Positions 11,276 to 25,000 of a DNA stretch of 64,000 nt are shown piece by piece. The position numbers were made by a program, and so were the translations under genes. The notes beneath the pieces were generated by a model. It had not been told where the DNA came from and did no database searches. It worked only from the letters and a program-made list of their open reading frames with translations. The DNA comes from Pomacea canaliculata (Eukaryota > Mollusca > Gastropoda > Architaenioglossa > Ampullariidae): assembly GCF_003073045.1 (NCBI RefSeq), contig NC_037600.1, positions 16,384,352 through 16,448,351 on the forward strand, read 5' to 3'. How positions within the stretch are numbered: the first letter of the stretch is position 1; every line of letters begins with the position of its first letter.

Positions 11276-11840
11276 GATGATCTGTTGAAAAGGAGGCTGC
11301 AAAGGGGCCTAACTCCGGTAGATACTTCCGGGAAATGAAAAACGACAAGGGAGAGAAGCGTCTCTACGATCAGAAAGATGTTCTGACAGCACAATAAATA
11401 GGTATGGAAATGATCTTGAACGTTTGCAGCTCATATAATGTATGCGTGCATTAAAAATTGGTTAATCGTTTTCCACAGTTTTCTATATCCGTGGTATCAC
11501 ATTTATTGTTCAAGTACTCGGTGACAAATTGTCAGTAACAGTAGTTGGTTTGTTCATGAAATTAATACAAGATACATATTTATTGTCTATGGTCGCAAGA
11601 GACAGAAATTTTTCTATGATTTTTAAAACACTTTCAGTACACTTTTTTAAAACACTTTCAGTACACTTTCCAAAATTATTACCCTTTTGGCCCAAAACAT
11701 TCTGACAGTTTTTATAGATTTATTATTTTTATCAGAGTCTTTAATTCTCTGTCATTTTTTTTTTCGTCAGTTCCGAATAATCTGCTTCCAAAATGTGCAG
11801 TATGTAAGAAGCCAGTTCACGGGCGACGTTAAAAGAAAAA
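11276..11840. promoter_or_regulatory. Bidirectional RPL7A/MED22 promoter region
   Basis: The two start codons point away from each other and are 565 bp apart, so both promoters must lie here. An ETS-like ACTTCCGG at about 11324-11331 sits close to the RPL7A start side. A duplicated AAACACTTTCAGTACACTTT word pair occurs near 11626-11668. Exact transcription starts are not determinable by eye. Confidence 0.7.
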
Positions 11841-12936
11841 ATGTCGCAACAGGCCCAGAGAGCGCTGCCGCAAAGCAAGGAAGCCCAGCTTAGAGACTAC
11901 ACTATGCGACTTAAAAATAACATCAAAGCCATGTTTGAAAATTTCACAGAAATCATCAAACTCGCTCGAGTGAGCATCCTTTTTCTTATTCTTTTTTTCT
12001 ACCGCAACATCGTCATATGAATAAGTTTGAATAAAATTTAATTTGAAAAAAGAGAGACGGCATCAGTATGCAATGAGAAGTCCCTAACCATTTATTGCTC
12101 CCAGTTTACATTTTCCATCTGTTGTTGGTTTATGCAGCTGTTTTGCCCAGGTAGGATTAACTGGTAGTATGAAGTACAAGAACCTTCAGGACAACTGCAA
12201 AACTTTAAGACCCAGGACACTTACAAAACAGAAAAAAAGAGGGTAGGTTTCGTGGTGTACATAACCTATGTAATTGATATTTCAGGTTGAGGAGGATGGC
12301 CAGTTGCTGCGTGCAACCCAGAATGAGCAAGATCATTATGAAATGCAAGTTCGTTCAGCTAATATCGTAAGTTTAATATGAAGTGCAAGTTGTTGTAAGG
12401 TGCAGAGACTGACAAATTATTTTAGGTGAGAGAAAACTTTGTTTATAAAGATGCATGCATCAGACTGCTCAAACAGCTGTTAATTTCCAGCCAACAACCA
12501 GTGGACTTAGCCCTCCCCAAAGAAATACTGTTGGACTTTGGACAGCAAACCACAGGATGAAAAGTGTACATTCCATGTTTGCTTCTTTCTTTCTCACACA
12601 CACACACAAAAGCCTCATGATCTTCACTATTTTTTAAAAAAAGACTGTTAACAGTATAGATGTGCCATATAGATGTGTAAGGTTGGTTTGGTTTTGTTTT
12701 TTTTGTTTTGGTACCAGGTACGAGCAGGAGAATCACTGATGAAGCTGGTTTCCGACCTCAAACAGTTTCTTATTCTTAACGATTTCCCGTCTGTTAATGA
12801 CTCAATCACTGCTAATGTGCACTTATATAAAGAAATGCAAAGTGGTATCGACTCCAAACTCATGCTGTTGCGAGATGAGATGGCGGCCGACCTCTTCGAA
12901 CTGGAAGATGAGTACTATTCATCATTGTACAAATGA
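11841..12936 (+). CDS. MED22: Mediator complex subunit 22 (Surfeit 5), complete
   Basis: Three exons, 11841-11969, 12286-12366 and 12718-12936, encode 142 residues, close to the 140-residue human isoform. MED22 is a helical head-module subunit of Mediator, which bridges activators and RNA polymerase II in the nucleus. Diagnostic segments are RALPQSKE near residue 8, [12 protein letters not shown] at the exon 1 end, and [20 protein letters not shown] at the start of exon 3; the tail is [11 protein letters not shown]. The start ATG follows an A-rich leader, and the next residues [13 protein letters not shown] align with the human N-terminus. The gene is divergent from RPL7A, as SURF5 and SURF3 are in vertebrates. 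Confidence 0.96.
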
Positions 12937-13049
12937 AAGCAATAGATGGCATGCCAGATTTTTCCAGTGACATTTGCATACGCTAAGTTATCATCTCAAT
13001 TTACAGTTCAGAACTTCCTGCTCAGCCACAGAGTAAATGTGTTTTTTTA

Positions 13050-13055
13050 AATAAA
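13050..13055 (+). terminator. Candidate MED22 polyadenylation signal
   Basis: A canonical AATAAA lies 114 bp after the MED22 stop codon, in an AT-rich, T-run context. It is the first such hexamer downstream of the stop. Confidence 0.5.
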
Positions 13056-16000
13056 TGATTAAGTTGTCAAGAGTTAAAATTACATGCATTTTGTTTTCTG
13101 CAGATGAAATGGAAAAATGATGACTGTTAGTGATGTATGAAAAATGTGACTACTTTTTTAAGTGAAGTGGCTTCTTACTTTTCAAAACAAACTGATGCCA
13201 ACTGTCTGTATACTTTATTTCCTGGCTGTTTATTTTCCTTTATCATGGACATTGTTTGTAGTACATTTAAGGGGTTTGCAACTTTGTAAGCATGGGTTTG
13301 GGTAGATAAGTGTGTCTGCAAGAAAGCAAGTTGCAGGGAGAGTTTAATGAGTTTTTAGAACACATGCATAGCTTATGAGAGTTTGTAAACATCTAGTTAT
13401 ACAAAAACGCTAGTATCCTTATGACTCCAGTAAAATTATGTGGCAGCTATTATACACATTGTTCAAATAGAGTTCCTTCTTTCATTAAACATTAAATTCA
13501 GGTTTTTTGAGGAATGAGACTTGTTTGATTGACAAAAAACTGGAAAATAAGATAAGGAATTATTACAGTGATGCTGGTGAAAGAGCTCATGATGAACAAT
13601 TAAAAGGTGAAAAATATATTGCTAGAGATTTGTTTTCATAAAGTATGAGACTGGTTGGGCTGGCAAGAGGGTTCATTGTGTTCAAAACCACTAGTGACAT
13701 ACAAATATTAACATACAAAGTTCATTTATACTTAAACTCAACATGCATTTTTCCCTCAGTCTTGTTTACATACATGAAATAAACCTCCAATAAATATTCA
13801 AATAATAATAGAGGTTTCTCGTATGGCATATTTCTCCCCAAACAAGAAAATCAATGCATTAAATATGGTGCAAACCAACATATACATTTAAGCTTACATA
13901 ATACAGTTCACTTGTAAATAAAAATAAAGCAACCAAGGCTGTCTTATATCATTTACCCCTGCCAAAACCGAACTGGAAACTACACCATGTTCTCATTCAC
14001 TTCAAAGGCCTACTATGTTGTGTTTTATGCTTTGGCTATGTTGTGTTTTAACCAAGGCTATATCATGGCAAGAAAATGTTACACTTCATGAAAATGTGAA
14101 AAGTATATCAGTTAATAATATTTGTCAAGTATTCTTACACTACCTGCAGTACATGATATATTAAGATAATGTTAAATTTTTGCTGATGGAAACAAGTAAA
14201 TGTGCTGCTGTGAGTTGTATTATCCTATTTGAGATACAACTCAACAGTAAAAGGAAAGATGGTTAAAAGGTCCACTTCATATTTATCTGGGAAAAACATT
14301 CTGTGCATATCCCAAAAAGTAATAATAATAATATCAAATTTATATAGCGCCATATCCTGGTTCTATCGACAGGCTCCTGGTACTTTTACAAAAAATATGT
14401 TTTGTAAACAAATCTATCTGCATGCTTTCATGCTTGGTGGGAGAAGGTACTGCAGGCCGACATTAATCACCAAACTCAAACCAGACTTGTTTATTGTTAA
14501 TCTTTATTAAATGCATCACATGTACACACAACAGTTTATACATTATAAATATCACAGATGTTTATGTATTTGACTCAAAGGGCAGATAGCTGTGCTTCTG
14601 AAGTGCATAGCTATACTATCAACAATAATAACTTACAATTACAAATGGATTTTTCAACAAGCCTCATCTGCTACTCTTGATTAGAATGTCAAAGACCATA
14701 GTAAATGTTGAAGATGCAATTTGCAGATTACTTTCTCAGGAAGAAATGTTGCAAAGTTGGATTGCATTTTTTAACATTTATTAACACAATAGGGGTTAAT
14801 CACATCTAGTTAGTTCATGCACCATGGCACAATTGCAGGGACTACAGCAGCAAAATAAATATTTATTCTCATGATTTTATGCTCACAAGATCAATCTGCA
14901 CTTCACAAACCAACATTTGTCTTTGGGTGTTTATTCAGATCACGAGTTCATCAGACATAGCCACCAAATGCAATGCACAAATTTTTTTTTTCAAATTCAT
15001 AGATGCAGGTAAAAATCGTTGTTTCTGGCAAATGTTTCACAACAGTTTAACAAGTATTGGGATTATGCAATTGTATGCCAACTTAACATGGAAATAATCA
15101 TAAACTGGAATATGATTTTTCCTGCTTTCTCAGTAAACCTATAGGTTACCCCTGTTATACCACAAACTTAAAAATCTGTAGCATCATATACTGTTGTAAC
15201 TTTGGAGCCTAGGCTGAAAAGGAAGATACGGTTATTAAATATACTTTATTTTATTGCAAGAAAATGTCATATTAATAATACTGATTGTCACTCTGTGTTG
15301 GCTCTTTTCATTTGTCAATCCACAAAAACACAAGATATGAAGTCATACATAGGCTGCAGCAGGTGTACAATGAGGTGCAGAAGGGATGTTGGGATATGAT
15401 TCTACTTTGTTTGCACAGAGTTTTGCCTTGATGTCAATGTCTTGCTGATACCTAGCTTTTCCAGGGCAGCTTCGCAGGGGGTCACAATGTCCTGTTACAG
15501 TGTGGATAGTCTTTATTTGCAAAGTATTTTTCAATTTCAGTCTCCACACTACATCTTCATGTAACATCTCACAATGTTTACCTAGTTTCTTGGTGCCACT
15601 ACGCAATTAAAGAATTATTATGACATTATCTTTCTTTTGTCAAGTTGAAGTTGGAATGATATCTTTAGATAGCAAGAAAACTTGCTTGTTCTAAGTTCAA
15701 TACTTGCATACCTAACTGGAAAGATTTTACTGTTTGCTCTGTCAGGAAAATAATCTCTCAAAATGGTTCTGTATTAAAAATAGCAACAAGTATATATGAC
15801 ATTTGTATGTATTCAAACAACTGTATTTTAATTATTATTAAATTTAATTAAATTATAAAACAAAATTTGTGTCTTGTAAGAAAAAGACTATTAAGTGACT
15901 GCTTAGACAAACCAAGGGATCATCCCAAAGGTACATCTAATAAACCCCTTCCATACCCTTAAGTTAAAACTTTTCACTGCTATCATAACATAAATGTCTA

Positions 16001-16073
16001 AAGCAATATTATTAATGAAATAACAGACATACCCATCAATGTCTTAAATCTTAAGCTCAAATATATTTAAATA
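13056..16073. other. Convergent spacer between MED22 and STKLD1
   Basis: The MED22 3' flank and STKLD1 3' flank meet here. The only structured item is a retroelement tail near 14320. An 88-codon open frame on the minus strand (15344-15606) has no recognised homology. Otherwise the stretch is AT-rich with no clear gene. Confidence 0.5.
14320..14375 (-). repeat. Retroelement 3' tail fragment
   Basis: A run of AAT trinucleotides followed by ATCAAATTTATATAGCGCC is the reverse complement of a common invertebrate LINE/SINE 3' end (GGCGCTATATAAAT then ATT repeats). Related words occur at 27921-27950 and 48735-48775 on the plus strand. Confidence 0.5.
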
Positions 16074-19000
16074 TTATCCTCTCACCCTGTTTTGCTTATA
16101 GTGCCTGTGCGTTTCTAGAAGGGCAAGCTCAACATCAGTATGCTGCATCAAAGCCACAGCATCCTCTATTGTGTCACAACACAGCCAAGCAGAATAAAGG
16201 CAGGAAACAGCCCAGCAAGATAGCGACAAAACAAAATGATGCACAATTTATAGAATTGCAGCCGTGCAAAGCTCAGGCATTCATAGGGTGGTGCAGAGTA
16301 TGTACGGACATGTAGGTAGAATGGAAATCAATAAAAAAAATCCCATTAAAATATGTAGCAGGATTTTTTTTCCAATGCATCAATAGATCATTACTTCTTT
16401 GCTCCAATCTTTCTCAATTTGAAATTATAGAATCCATAAAACATTTCTGTTTCAGCTAAGTGCAACACTGCCATGAGCTAACATGTTTTCTTTTAAAGTG
16501 TTACTATTTTTGTAACTTCAGTTTAAAAAAAATGATACTTGTAATAAAATATACACATATATATTATGAAGAAACATCAAATGTTTTATTTTTTTACCAA
16601 AAAGTTCAAAATTGGCTAGGATGACAGCATGCACATGACTATTGCTCTCCGTACTTTAAAAAGCATGAACACAAAATTTCACTCCACTCTGCTGTTTACT
16701 CTAGATCCCAGCACCAAGCATAAACCAATCTATTTTCAGTACTAGAGAAAAATGCATTAAGCAAGATAATGGAACACGTTCTCACACTATGCTCTACTTC
16801 TACTGTGTGGGTGGTCTGAAAAGGCAGTTTTCCCTCTATGAATGGGAAGAGGACATGAGTGTTGAGTTTGGATGGGTGGTTGGCCAGATGTGTCACAATT
16901 CTGTATATAATAACACCAGCATTTAACTTTAACCATTTTATTCAATAATAAGCTTGATCCTAAAACTTTGTTGCTATCACCTGAAGTATACTGACCACTG
17001 TTTTAATCATAGACATGTATACTTATATGCCATAGCTTTACTTTGTTAATGTCTATCAGTATTTGTGGGAAGTGGACAGCACTTACCATGGCAACCACAC
17101 TCCCCTTATCTAATGTTTGGAAAAGATTTGCTGTGGAACAGTAAAGTTTCTGGTCTGAATAATCCTTGTTTGAAGATAAAGTATGGGTGACCTATATATA
17201 TTATTCACACACACACACAAATATACATAAAGATTACAAGCTTTAGAATTGCAGGAAACTACAAGAAGCATAGTGACATCAAAATTAGGGACAGATTTTT
17301 GCAATCCAAAGAATTTTCAGCCATTTGATGAAGCCAGAGCTCAGACAAATGCACTAAGCACAGGAGTTTGCCCACCTCACCTTGTTTTTAAGATACTTTG
17401 CTCGAACTTCTTTTAGGTGAACAGCAACATTGTAGCTGTTTAGGTCCAGGATGATATCGTCTACAATCACGCGAATAACATCTTTCACGATGCTTAGTAT
17501 GTTCATGCGAGCACAATTTTTGTCAGTAAATTATTTTGGTGGTTGAATTACAGCTTGCATTCCATAATTTTAGAAATATATCTTTGAAATATACTTTGCT
17601 AAAGCTTATATGCACATTGTAACAACAGCTGCTTAGAGATATTTTTCCTGCCTGCATACTCACCATATTCACAGAGTTCCATGATGACAGTGATGATTGC
17701 CTCCACTATGTCAGGGTTGTCACGGTGCAGCTGATAGGCCTTAATAAGAACAGGAATGCCTGTCAGTCTTTTGTCTTGCAGGTCATCAGATGTAAGCATT
17801 CTGTAAGCACACTCCTCTGGAAAAGTATGCAAGTGTCTGATATAACGAAATCGTATAGCGTCGATGATTTGCACAATATTGAAGAAGAAATAAAGGAGCT
17901 AGCTGCTGCAAAAGGAGTCACAAGAGTATCAAAGCAATAGCCACGAGTTCTGGAAGATGTAAAAAAGTTACTTCTGGTGTGGATAAACGAGAAGCAACTA
18001 GCAGATGATACTGTGACCAAGAATTTAATCTGTGAGAAGACAAAGGCCTTGTACATCAACCTTGTTAAGTAAACTGCCATGTACATCAACAGAAAATGAA
18101 GAAAGTTTTAAGGCAAGTAGGATATGGTTTGATAACTTTAAGAGAAGTGGCATCCATAGTGTTGTGAGGGATGGAGAGATGAATAAATATTTTGGGGTTG
18201 TGGAACAAATCGTCTGTGTTTCAATTAATTATTTCTTATGGGAAAATTTGCTTCAATATACGAAAGGTTTGGATTACGAGCACATTTCCGGAATTAATTA
18301 TGCTCGTAATTTAACGTTCCACTGTAGTTTGGCTGAAAAGAAATTATGCAAATGACTTTATTACCATTGGGCTCTACCAAAGCTGCAAGTGTCATGCAGG
18401 CATTCTTGATAATTTTGGTATTCTTGAGGTGCAGATCCATTGCTTCCAGCAAGCTTCCAACAGCATCCAATTCATTCACTGAACTGAAACACCGATCTTT
18501 GCACATGCAGTCACAGACACATACATAGCCACCACTCATTCACACACACACCCAACACAAAAAACATACATTAACATAGACTTTATCGTTAACACACACA
18601 TTAACAGAGACTCTTAACCTATTTATGCATGATGTTCCATTATTGGAATGGTTGGACGTTATAGCTCTGTACATTATGTGCAATGTAGCAGTGGATTTGC
18701 CTAGCATTTCATTTTTGGAACACCACATAATTCAAAAATGGAACAAAGTAATTTTTGTCTTCAAAGTCTTCTTCCTTGAATATCTGTAGGTCACATACAT
18801 GAATTTCACGAACAAATTCAAAATTTTCAACCTCCAGTATAAAAGGGTTAATCTTTAACATACATACAGAATCAAGACACAAAATATGTCTAAGAAAAAC
18901 AGAAGCTGACAAAAATTGTTAATATTACAATTGTTTAAAATATTCTGTTATATATTTTGCAAACTGAAGATCACATATACAATGGACGTCAATGAAAAAT

Positions 19001-22000
19001 CTTTTGTTTTTCACCCTTGTCCATGACGTCATCAGAAACGTTTATGGCTTGTAGCTTTCACACCATTACCCCAATATTCTCACCATCAAGACTCAATGAC
19101 ACCATTGCTGCTGTCACTGCTTCCACCACCTCTGGAGACTGAAGGTGTGTTTTGAGAGCCAGACACACCTGCTGCATGGCATTCTGCTCGGCCGCCATCT
19201 CTGCATTTTTCTCTGCATAATTTTTCAACATTAGATAATAGTGAGACGTTCTCAAGTAACAGTCTGTAAGTAATGCATGTTTACAATACAATACAGCATT
19301 ATTAATCCGCAGAGTGATTACAGGTAAGATTTATATGTGTTCCTGTACAAGCAATACATATACATATGAATGTTGACGGCAAATAAGTTCTTTCTATATG
19401 TATAGAGAGAGAGCGACACACACAGCATCAAGTCAGCTCAGTCTAACATAATATCAAAGCTTATATTATCATGTGCTAGCATGTTCTGTTTGTCCTGGAC
19501 TTTGCTGCTGCCACTGGTGCTATCCTAATGCAGATTTACACCATGCAGCAGCCATCTTTAGAAAGGGTGGCTTCCAAGCTTAAAGCTGCTCACCTTTTCA
19601 AGCTATATTTTACTCTGCTTGGGTAGATTTCATATTCTGTTGTCACCAATAATAGTGAGATCCACAAGGCATTACAAGAAGTAGTTACAAAAGACTCGTG
19701 ATCAACTGACCATTAAGGGTGAGACTCCACAAGGCATTACAGCAAGTAGTGATAACAGATGTATCATGCAGGTAGTTTTTCATGGCAGTCACCAGGTCTT
19801 TGATTCCACCCAGCTGACCAATGGTTTTGCTTGCCTCATCTGTGGAGTTGGTCTCAAATTAATTCATGTACAGTGGATCAACAGTTGCAGCAAAAAGGCT
19901 ACCGTGTTTAGCTAGGAACTATTATTTTCACAATAATGTCAACAAACATGGCAAAATGACAACAATTTCACACACAAATACATACACATGCAAACATGCA
20001 ACTTAAACATACATATACATACACATAAAAATAAAAACATGCACATCATAAACATTTCTCCAGCAAACAAGGTAAAAAAAAAATAGAAATCAAACTCACA
20101 CAAACATTCTTATCTGAATAACAGAAATATTCTGAGCCAACTGTTGTAATTTAGGCTTAATGGTGACTCACTGTGGGTGGAAAGTGCCAACATAAGAGAG
20201 GCGGCAGCTCGCTGGACCTCTGGGTTGGCATGGTGTAACTGTCCATTAAGCAATAAAATATTAAACTGAAGGCATGGTTCAGGGACTTGCAAATTCTACT
20301 GCAACATCTTACAATATAGAAATAAGGGAAGAACCATGCATTTTAATGGAAAAAAAACCACTGATTGGGAAAACGTAATTATTACAACTATATTTTTAAT
20401 CAACTCTTAAAAAATAATGTTTAGAATCTATGGCTCTTTTACCTTCATCACTTTATTGATTATAGAGATTGGCTCTGGAGTGAAAAGCACATCACTGGAG
20501 TCAGCTGAATCAGAAGGAAAAGTCACTGTAAATGTGTCCCATGATAATGGACATCTCCAGCTTGTTAGTGGGTTTGTGTACATATTCTAATTTGTGCACA
20601 TCTAAATTTTCTCTTCTCCCTTAAGGCCTTCATCAGGATCTGTCATACAAATTATTTTCAGTTTATAAATAGATCCCCATCATTAACTGGTCATGTGAGA
20701 ATGGAGAAAGAGAGATGACATATATAAAAGCTGTAAAAGTAAAAGGAATCTGATTCAAAATATCATATTGCAGGTATTGCTTCTTACTCCAGACCATCAA
20801 CACACTGTCTTTTTCAACCATCATTTTACCATCATTGACAAGGGCTGTCAATACAGCGAAGCCAGCAATCTGCACTTCACAGTTTGCTTGGTTGTCCCAC
20901 ATGGCCAAGGAAATCAGGTTTTTGCTCCTTTGATCCAAGAATATGCGTGGCTGTGGAGGGCCTCCTTTTTCTTGGGCTGCTACATTTGCCTGAAGCATGT
21001 CACTCAGTACCTCCAAGCCCGCCAGCACACACTCCTCATGATCGATAGTGTCTGCGATGTAGCAGACAATGCTGTCCGCACTGTCAGTATCTGGTAATGG
21101 ACCTACAAGCACCAGGTTAAAAACATGCGTGCAAGAAGATATGTTACAAACTTGCATATAGTCCTATATGCTGAAATAGTCAGGTCTTCTATTATCTAAA
21201 ATATTAAAATTACATGTTTCAAAATGTGAAGCTTTTGGGCTTAAATATTAAATCCACACACACACACACGTACGGATTCTGTTGACAGTTTGCCGTCTGC
21301 GTCGCTGCTTGTCCAATAAAGGGCTGTCTGCGACCATTGCACAATCCAAAACAAAACCCATCTTCATCAGTGAGCTGAAAAAACAAAAAGTTCAAGACAT
21401 GTTAAATAGTCTTGTTAATCTTTTTTTGATGTCGTACGTTATGGCATTAAGAGAAACAAAAATAAAATATAATTAAACAGTCTTTACATTTTGAAAAATG
21501 ACTTAATAAGCACTAGCTCTTGTTACAGTCCTCTTGGCTTAATTTTTGCTGTAAATCTCAAGATTGGGAAAGTATTCCTTTCATAATGCAGTTACTGCTG
21601 GAAGATAGTTACAGAAATATGCTAAATGTCTAGTGGGGTGCACATTTTTTTAAAATGACTGGATAAAGCTCAGTACGAGATGTTATTCCTAAAAATCTGG
21701 CTAAACAACCTTCTTCTGTACTTGAGATACACCTGGAAGCATTACTGTAATGGGCAGGTTAGCCAGTTGTAATGGACCTGTTGGTGCAGTGGGATATTAT
21801 TGCAATCAAACATTACAACACACACATTAACACTTGCACAATAATTTGCATTTGATCAACCAAAACAGCAGAATAATGAAAAAAGAAATAGAATTAAAAT
21901 AAAAGAGACAGTCATATTACTACATATGTACAGCAATGCAGCAAGCAATATAAGAACTATAATCCCAACCCTCTAGATGTAGCCATGGGCTGTTTCCACT

Positions 22001-25000
22001 AAGCGATCACACTTGTATTTTGTTCCCAAACACCTATAAAGTTCACAGTTTAACTGACTATTCCAATAACAGATTATACTTCTTTGGTACAACACAGTTC
22101 AGTCACAGACCTATTCACAGTCCCGTGCAGACACAAATTTACAAGAGCGGTCACTTCACACAACCAAACACACAAGAACTTTGTACAACTTTAGTAAAAC
22201 AGCAATATGTCTTCAGACAAGGCGGACATCTGCTTCCTACCACACAGTTCAGAAAAGTGAAGTTTATCTTTAGTCAAGATCGAGGCTTTACTGCCCTGAC
22301 TTTAGCCAGTTTATAATTACAGAGGAAGAGATCCTGCCTGGGTGGCCTTGCACTGTCTTTTATTGTGGTGCTGAAGTAGTAAAGTTGACATGCTATAAAA
22401 TTGACAACACTTTGGCCTGTGGATATGATGTCATTGGTCAAGATTTACAACTGCACCACTATGATCATCCTTGCTGGACATTAACAGAGTGGTGCACAGT
22501 TGACCAGTGAATTGTTGGTGGTTCTAACATCAATTAAAATTATCATAAGGAAAACTGGTTTTCTACAATCACCATGCAGGAAAAAGAGATCAAACTCATG
22601 ATGTCATGTTTGTGGAAAGATACCCCCATTAACATATGGTTCCAGTTCTCCAACTGGCTGATACCTTGACAAGGTAATCTATCCAAGTACAATCCTGGTG
22701 TCTGTGTTGCTGACCTTGACCTGTGTATGGTAATCTTTATAGGCATGTATCTCAAAAACGGAATGGGATTATTCAGTCAGATTTTGGGAAAAAGTATAGC
22801 ATCTTGCACTGAAACTTACCCAGACATTAGAAAAGAATGTTGTACCTTACTAAACATTTGAAGAAGAATTTGTATGTTGGTCAAGACATTTATTCTGTTT
22901 AATTCCATTTAATTTTTATATTTATTTTTAATATTCTTTTTTATCTTTATTCCTTTGCCTTTATTCCTGCATATTTATTCCTTTGCCTTTGTATATATAC
23001 ATAATTAACTCTCTACATGCAAAAATAGATGTCTGCCTCTGTGTATCCATGCATGTGTATGTGTGTGAGTGTGCGCATGCATGCATGCACTCAGTGAAAG
23101 GAAAGCATGCTATCTTTCACATCATGCAAATGTGAAATGAAAGCTGGCTCAAAAGTAGCAGAGCAGATTGACAATCTTGAAAAAGCAATGAAAGTTGTAT
23201 GCATGAAACTTACGCTATATTTGGCCGTGTCTCACGTGGAATTTTCAGCATGTGTCGAATAGTTTTTATCCACTTTCCTGAATAAATCTGTTACAAAATA
23301 GAAAATAATCAGATTTTCTGTAATAGCTGGTCAGTATTTATTAACTTCAATGGGATTTTTTTTAATGTAATTTTAACTGAACTATGGAAAGTATTTGTAT
23401 TAGATTTTACAGCTTGTTACCATTATTACAATTGCAATATATTTGATTATTTATCTGAAAATGAAGGTAAAGATGGAATAGAACTCATCAGCAATAAAAA
23501 TAAATCTAATCACTTACAGTACAAATCTCCTCATATATCTCCTCTAGGGATTGCACATCTTTCTTTGCCTCGGTCAGCTTTTGAGCTACCTCATTCTGAG
23601 ATGACAAAGATGTAGTCAGCATTTCAAAGAGTAAACATCCAAGTGACCACACATCACTTCGCTCGTCAAATGCCTGTGTCATTACTTCTGGGGCCATGTA
23701 CACAGTCGTACCTAGAAAAAGCATTTTTTTTAAAAATTACAAATTTAAAAGCAGAGATTTTGCATTCCAATCTCTCCTCACATATTTTGTTTTCCTCAGT
23801 AATCAGGAACAATTTTAAAAGATTTCGGTATCCATGTTTGCCACTACCAGGGGATATACACATGGATCACTTGTGTTGCTGATCAATTTTTTTTTACAAT
23901 CAAACCTTTGTTATTAAATAGTCATAAAAGAAAGCATTTTTATTTAGCCACTAACAGACTTGCATTGTCCTAATACAATAAAGGAAAAGAATAAAAGAAA
24001 AGGGAGCTTTATCACAACTCTTTGAGAGTGTGCATGTGTGTGTGGATGCATGTGTATGCTTGTGTATATATTTGTGTATTTTTTATAAGTATGCATGATT
24101 ATAAAGTAGTCTTGTTGTATGCAGGTTTTGATCAATCATGAAGATGATAAATATGCATAGGGATAAACATGTGACAAAACTGGAAAAGGCCCAGCATGAT
24201 GTGTTTTGTAACACTACCCAGTTTGCATCGTCATGTGTGAAACACATTGTAGCTGTGAAAACATTCACTGTTGTGGAAGCAGATCATACAGAAAGAGTTA
24301 AAATCACCTTCAGCATTGCGTGAGCATGTTCGACGGTCACTCATGAGTGTTGAAACACCAAAATCACCAAGGCAAACTGTTTCATCATCTTTTATAAAAA
24401 TGTTGCTTGGTTTTATATCTCTGAAAATTTTTGAAATTTGTAAAGCATTTAAACGTTAAACAAAACCTCAAACTTCTCAGTGTAATTTTATTATTAAATG
24501 GACGCAGAATAAAGTGGTCTAACTAGCGTCCCAGAAAGTTATGAGCAATCAGGCTCACAATGTATTCAGAAAATTTTTAACTCACCGATGAACGACACCT
24601 TTGCCATGAACAAATCTGAGAGCTTCCACTATCTCCCAAAAGTACTTTTTGATTTGCTGTAAAGTGGAAGAAAAGAACAATTACAAAAACATTTCTGGTG
24701 AAAACAACACATGCATGCACAAACACACACACATATATTTGCACAAACAAATGCGCGTGCACACATACATACACTCTCCTAATCACACTGACCTTTTCAG
24801 GTATAGGCTTCTTGTTGTCTTGGTAGTCTTTAATAATACCACGTAGGTCCCCCTTGCTATAGTAGTCCATCACAATACACACAAACATTGAGGACTCCTG
24901 AGAAAATAAATAATGTTTGATAAGAAGTGATACAGAACCTTGCACCAATCTTATCATCATCACAATTATAATCTCAACTTCTCTTGCCAGCCATTATTTT

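Noticed and set aside
15344..15606. Terminal STKLD1 exon on the minus strand
   Set aside because: The open frame is clean, but ending at the TAA at 16074 already gives 679 residues, the expected length, and no strong acceptor precedes this frame.
23040..23095. GT/GC-rich alternating tract as a regulatory Z-DNA element
   Set aside because: It is a short imperfect GTGTG/GCATGC microsatellite; similar tracts occur throughout the window.
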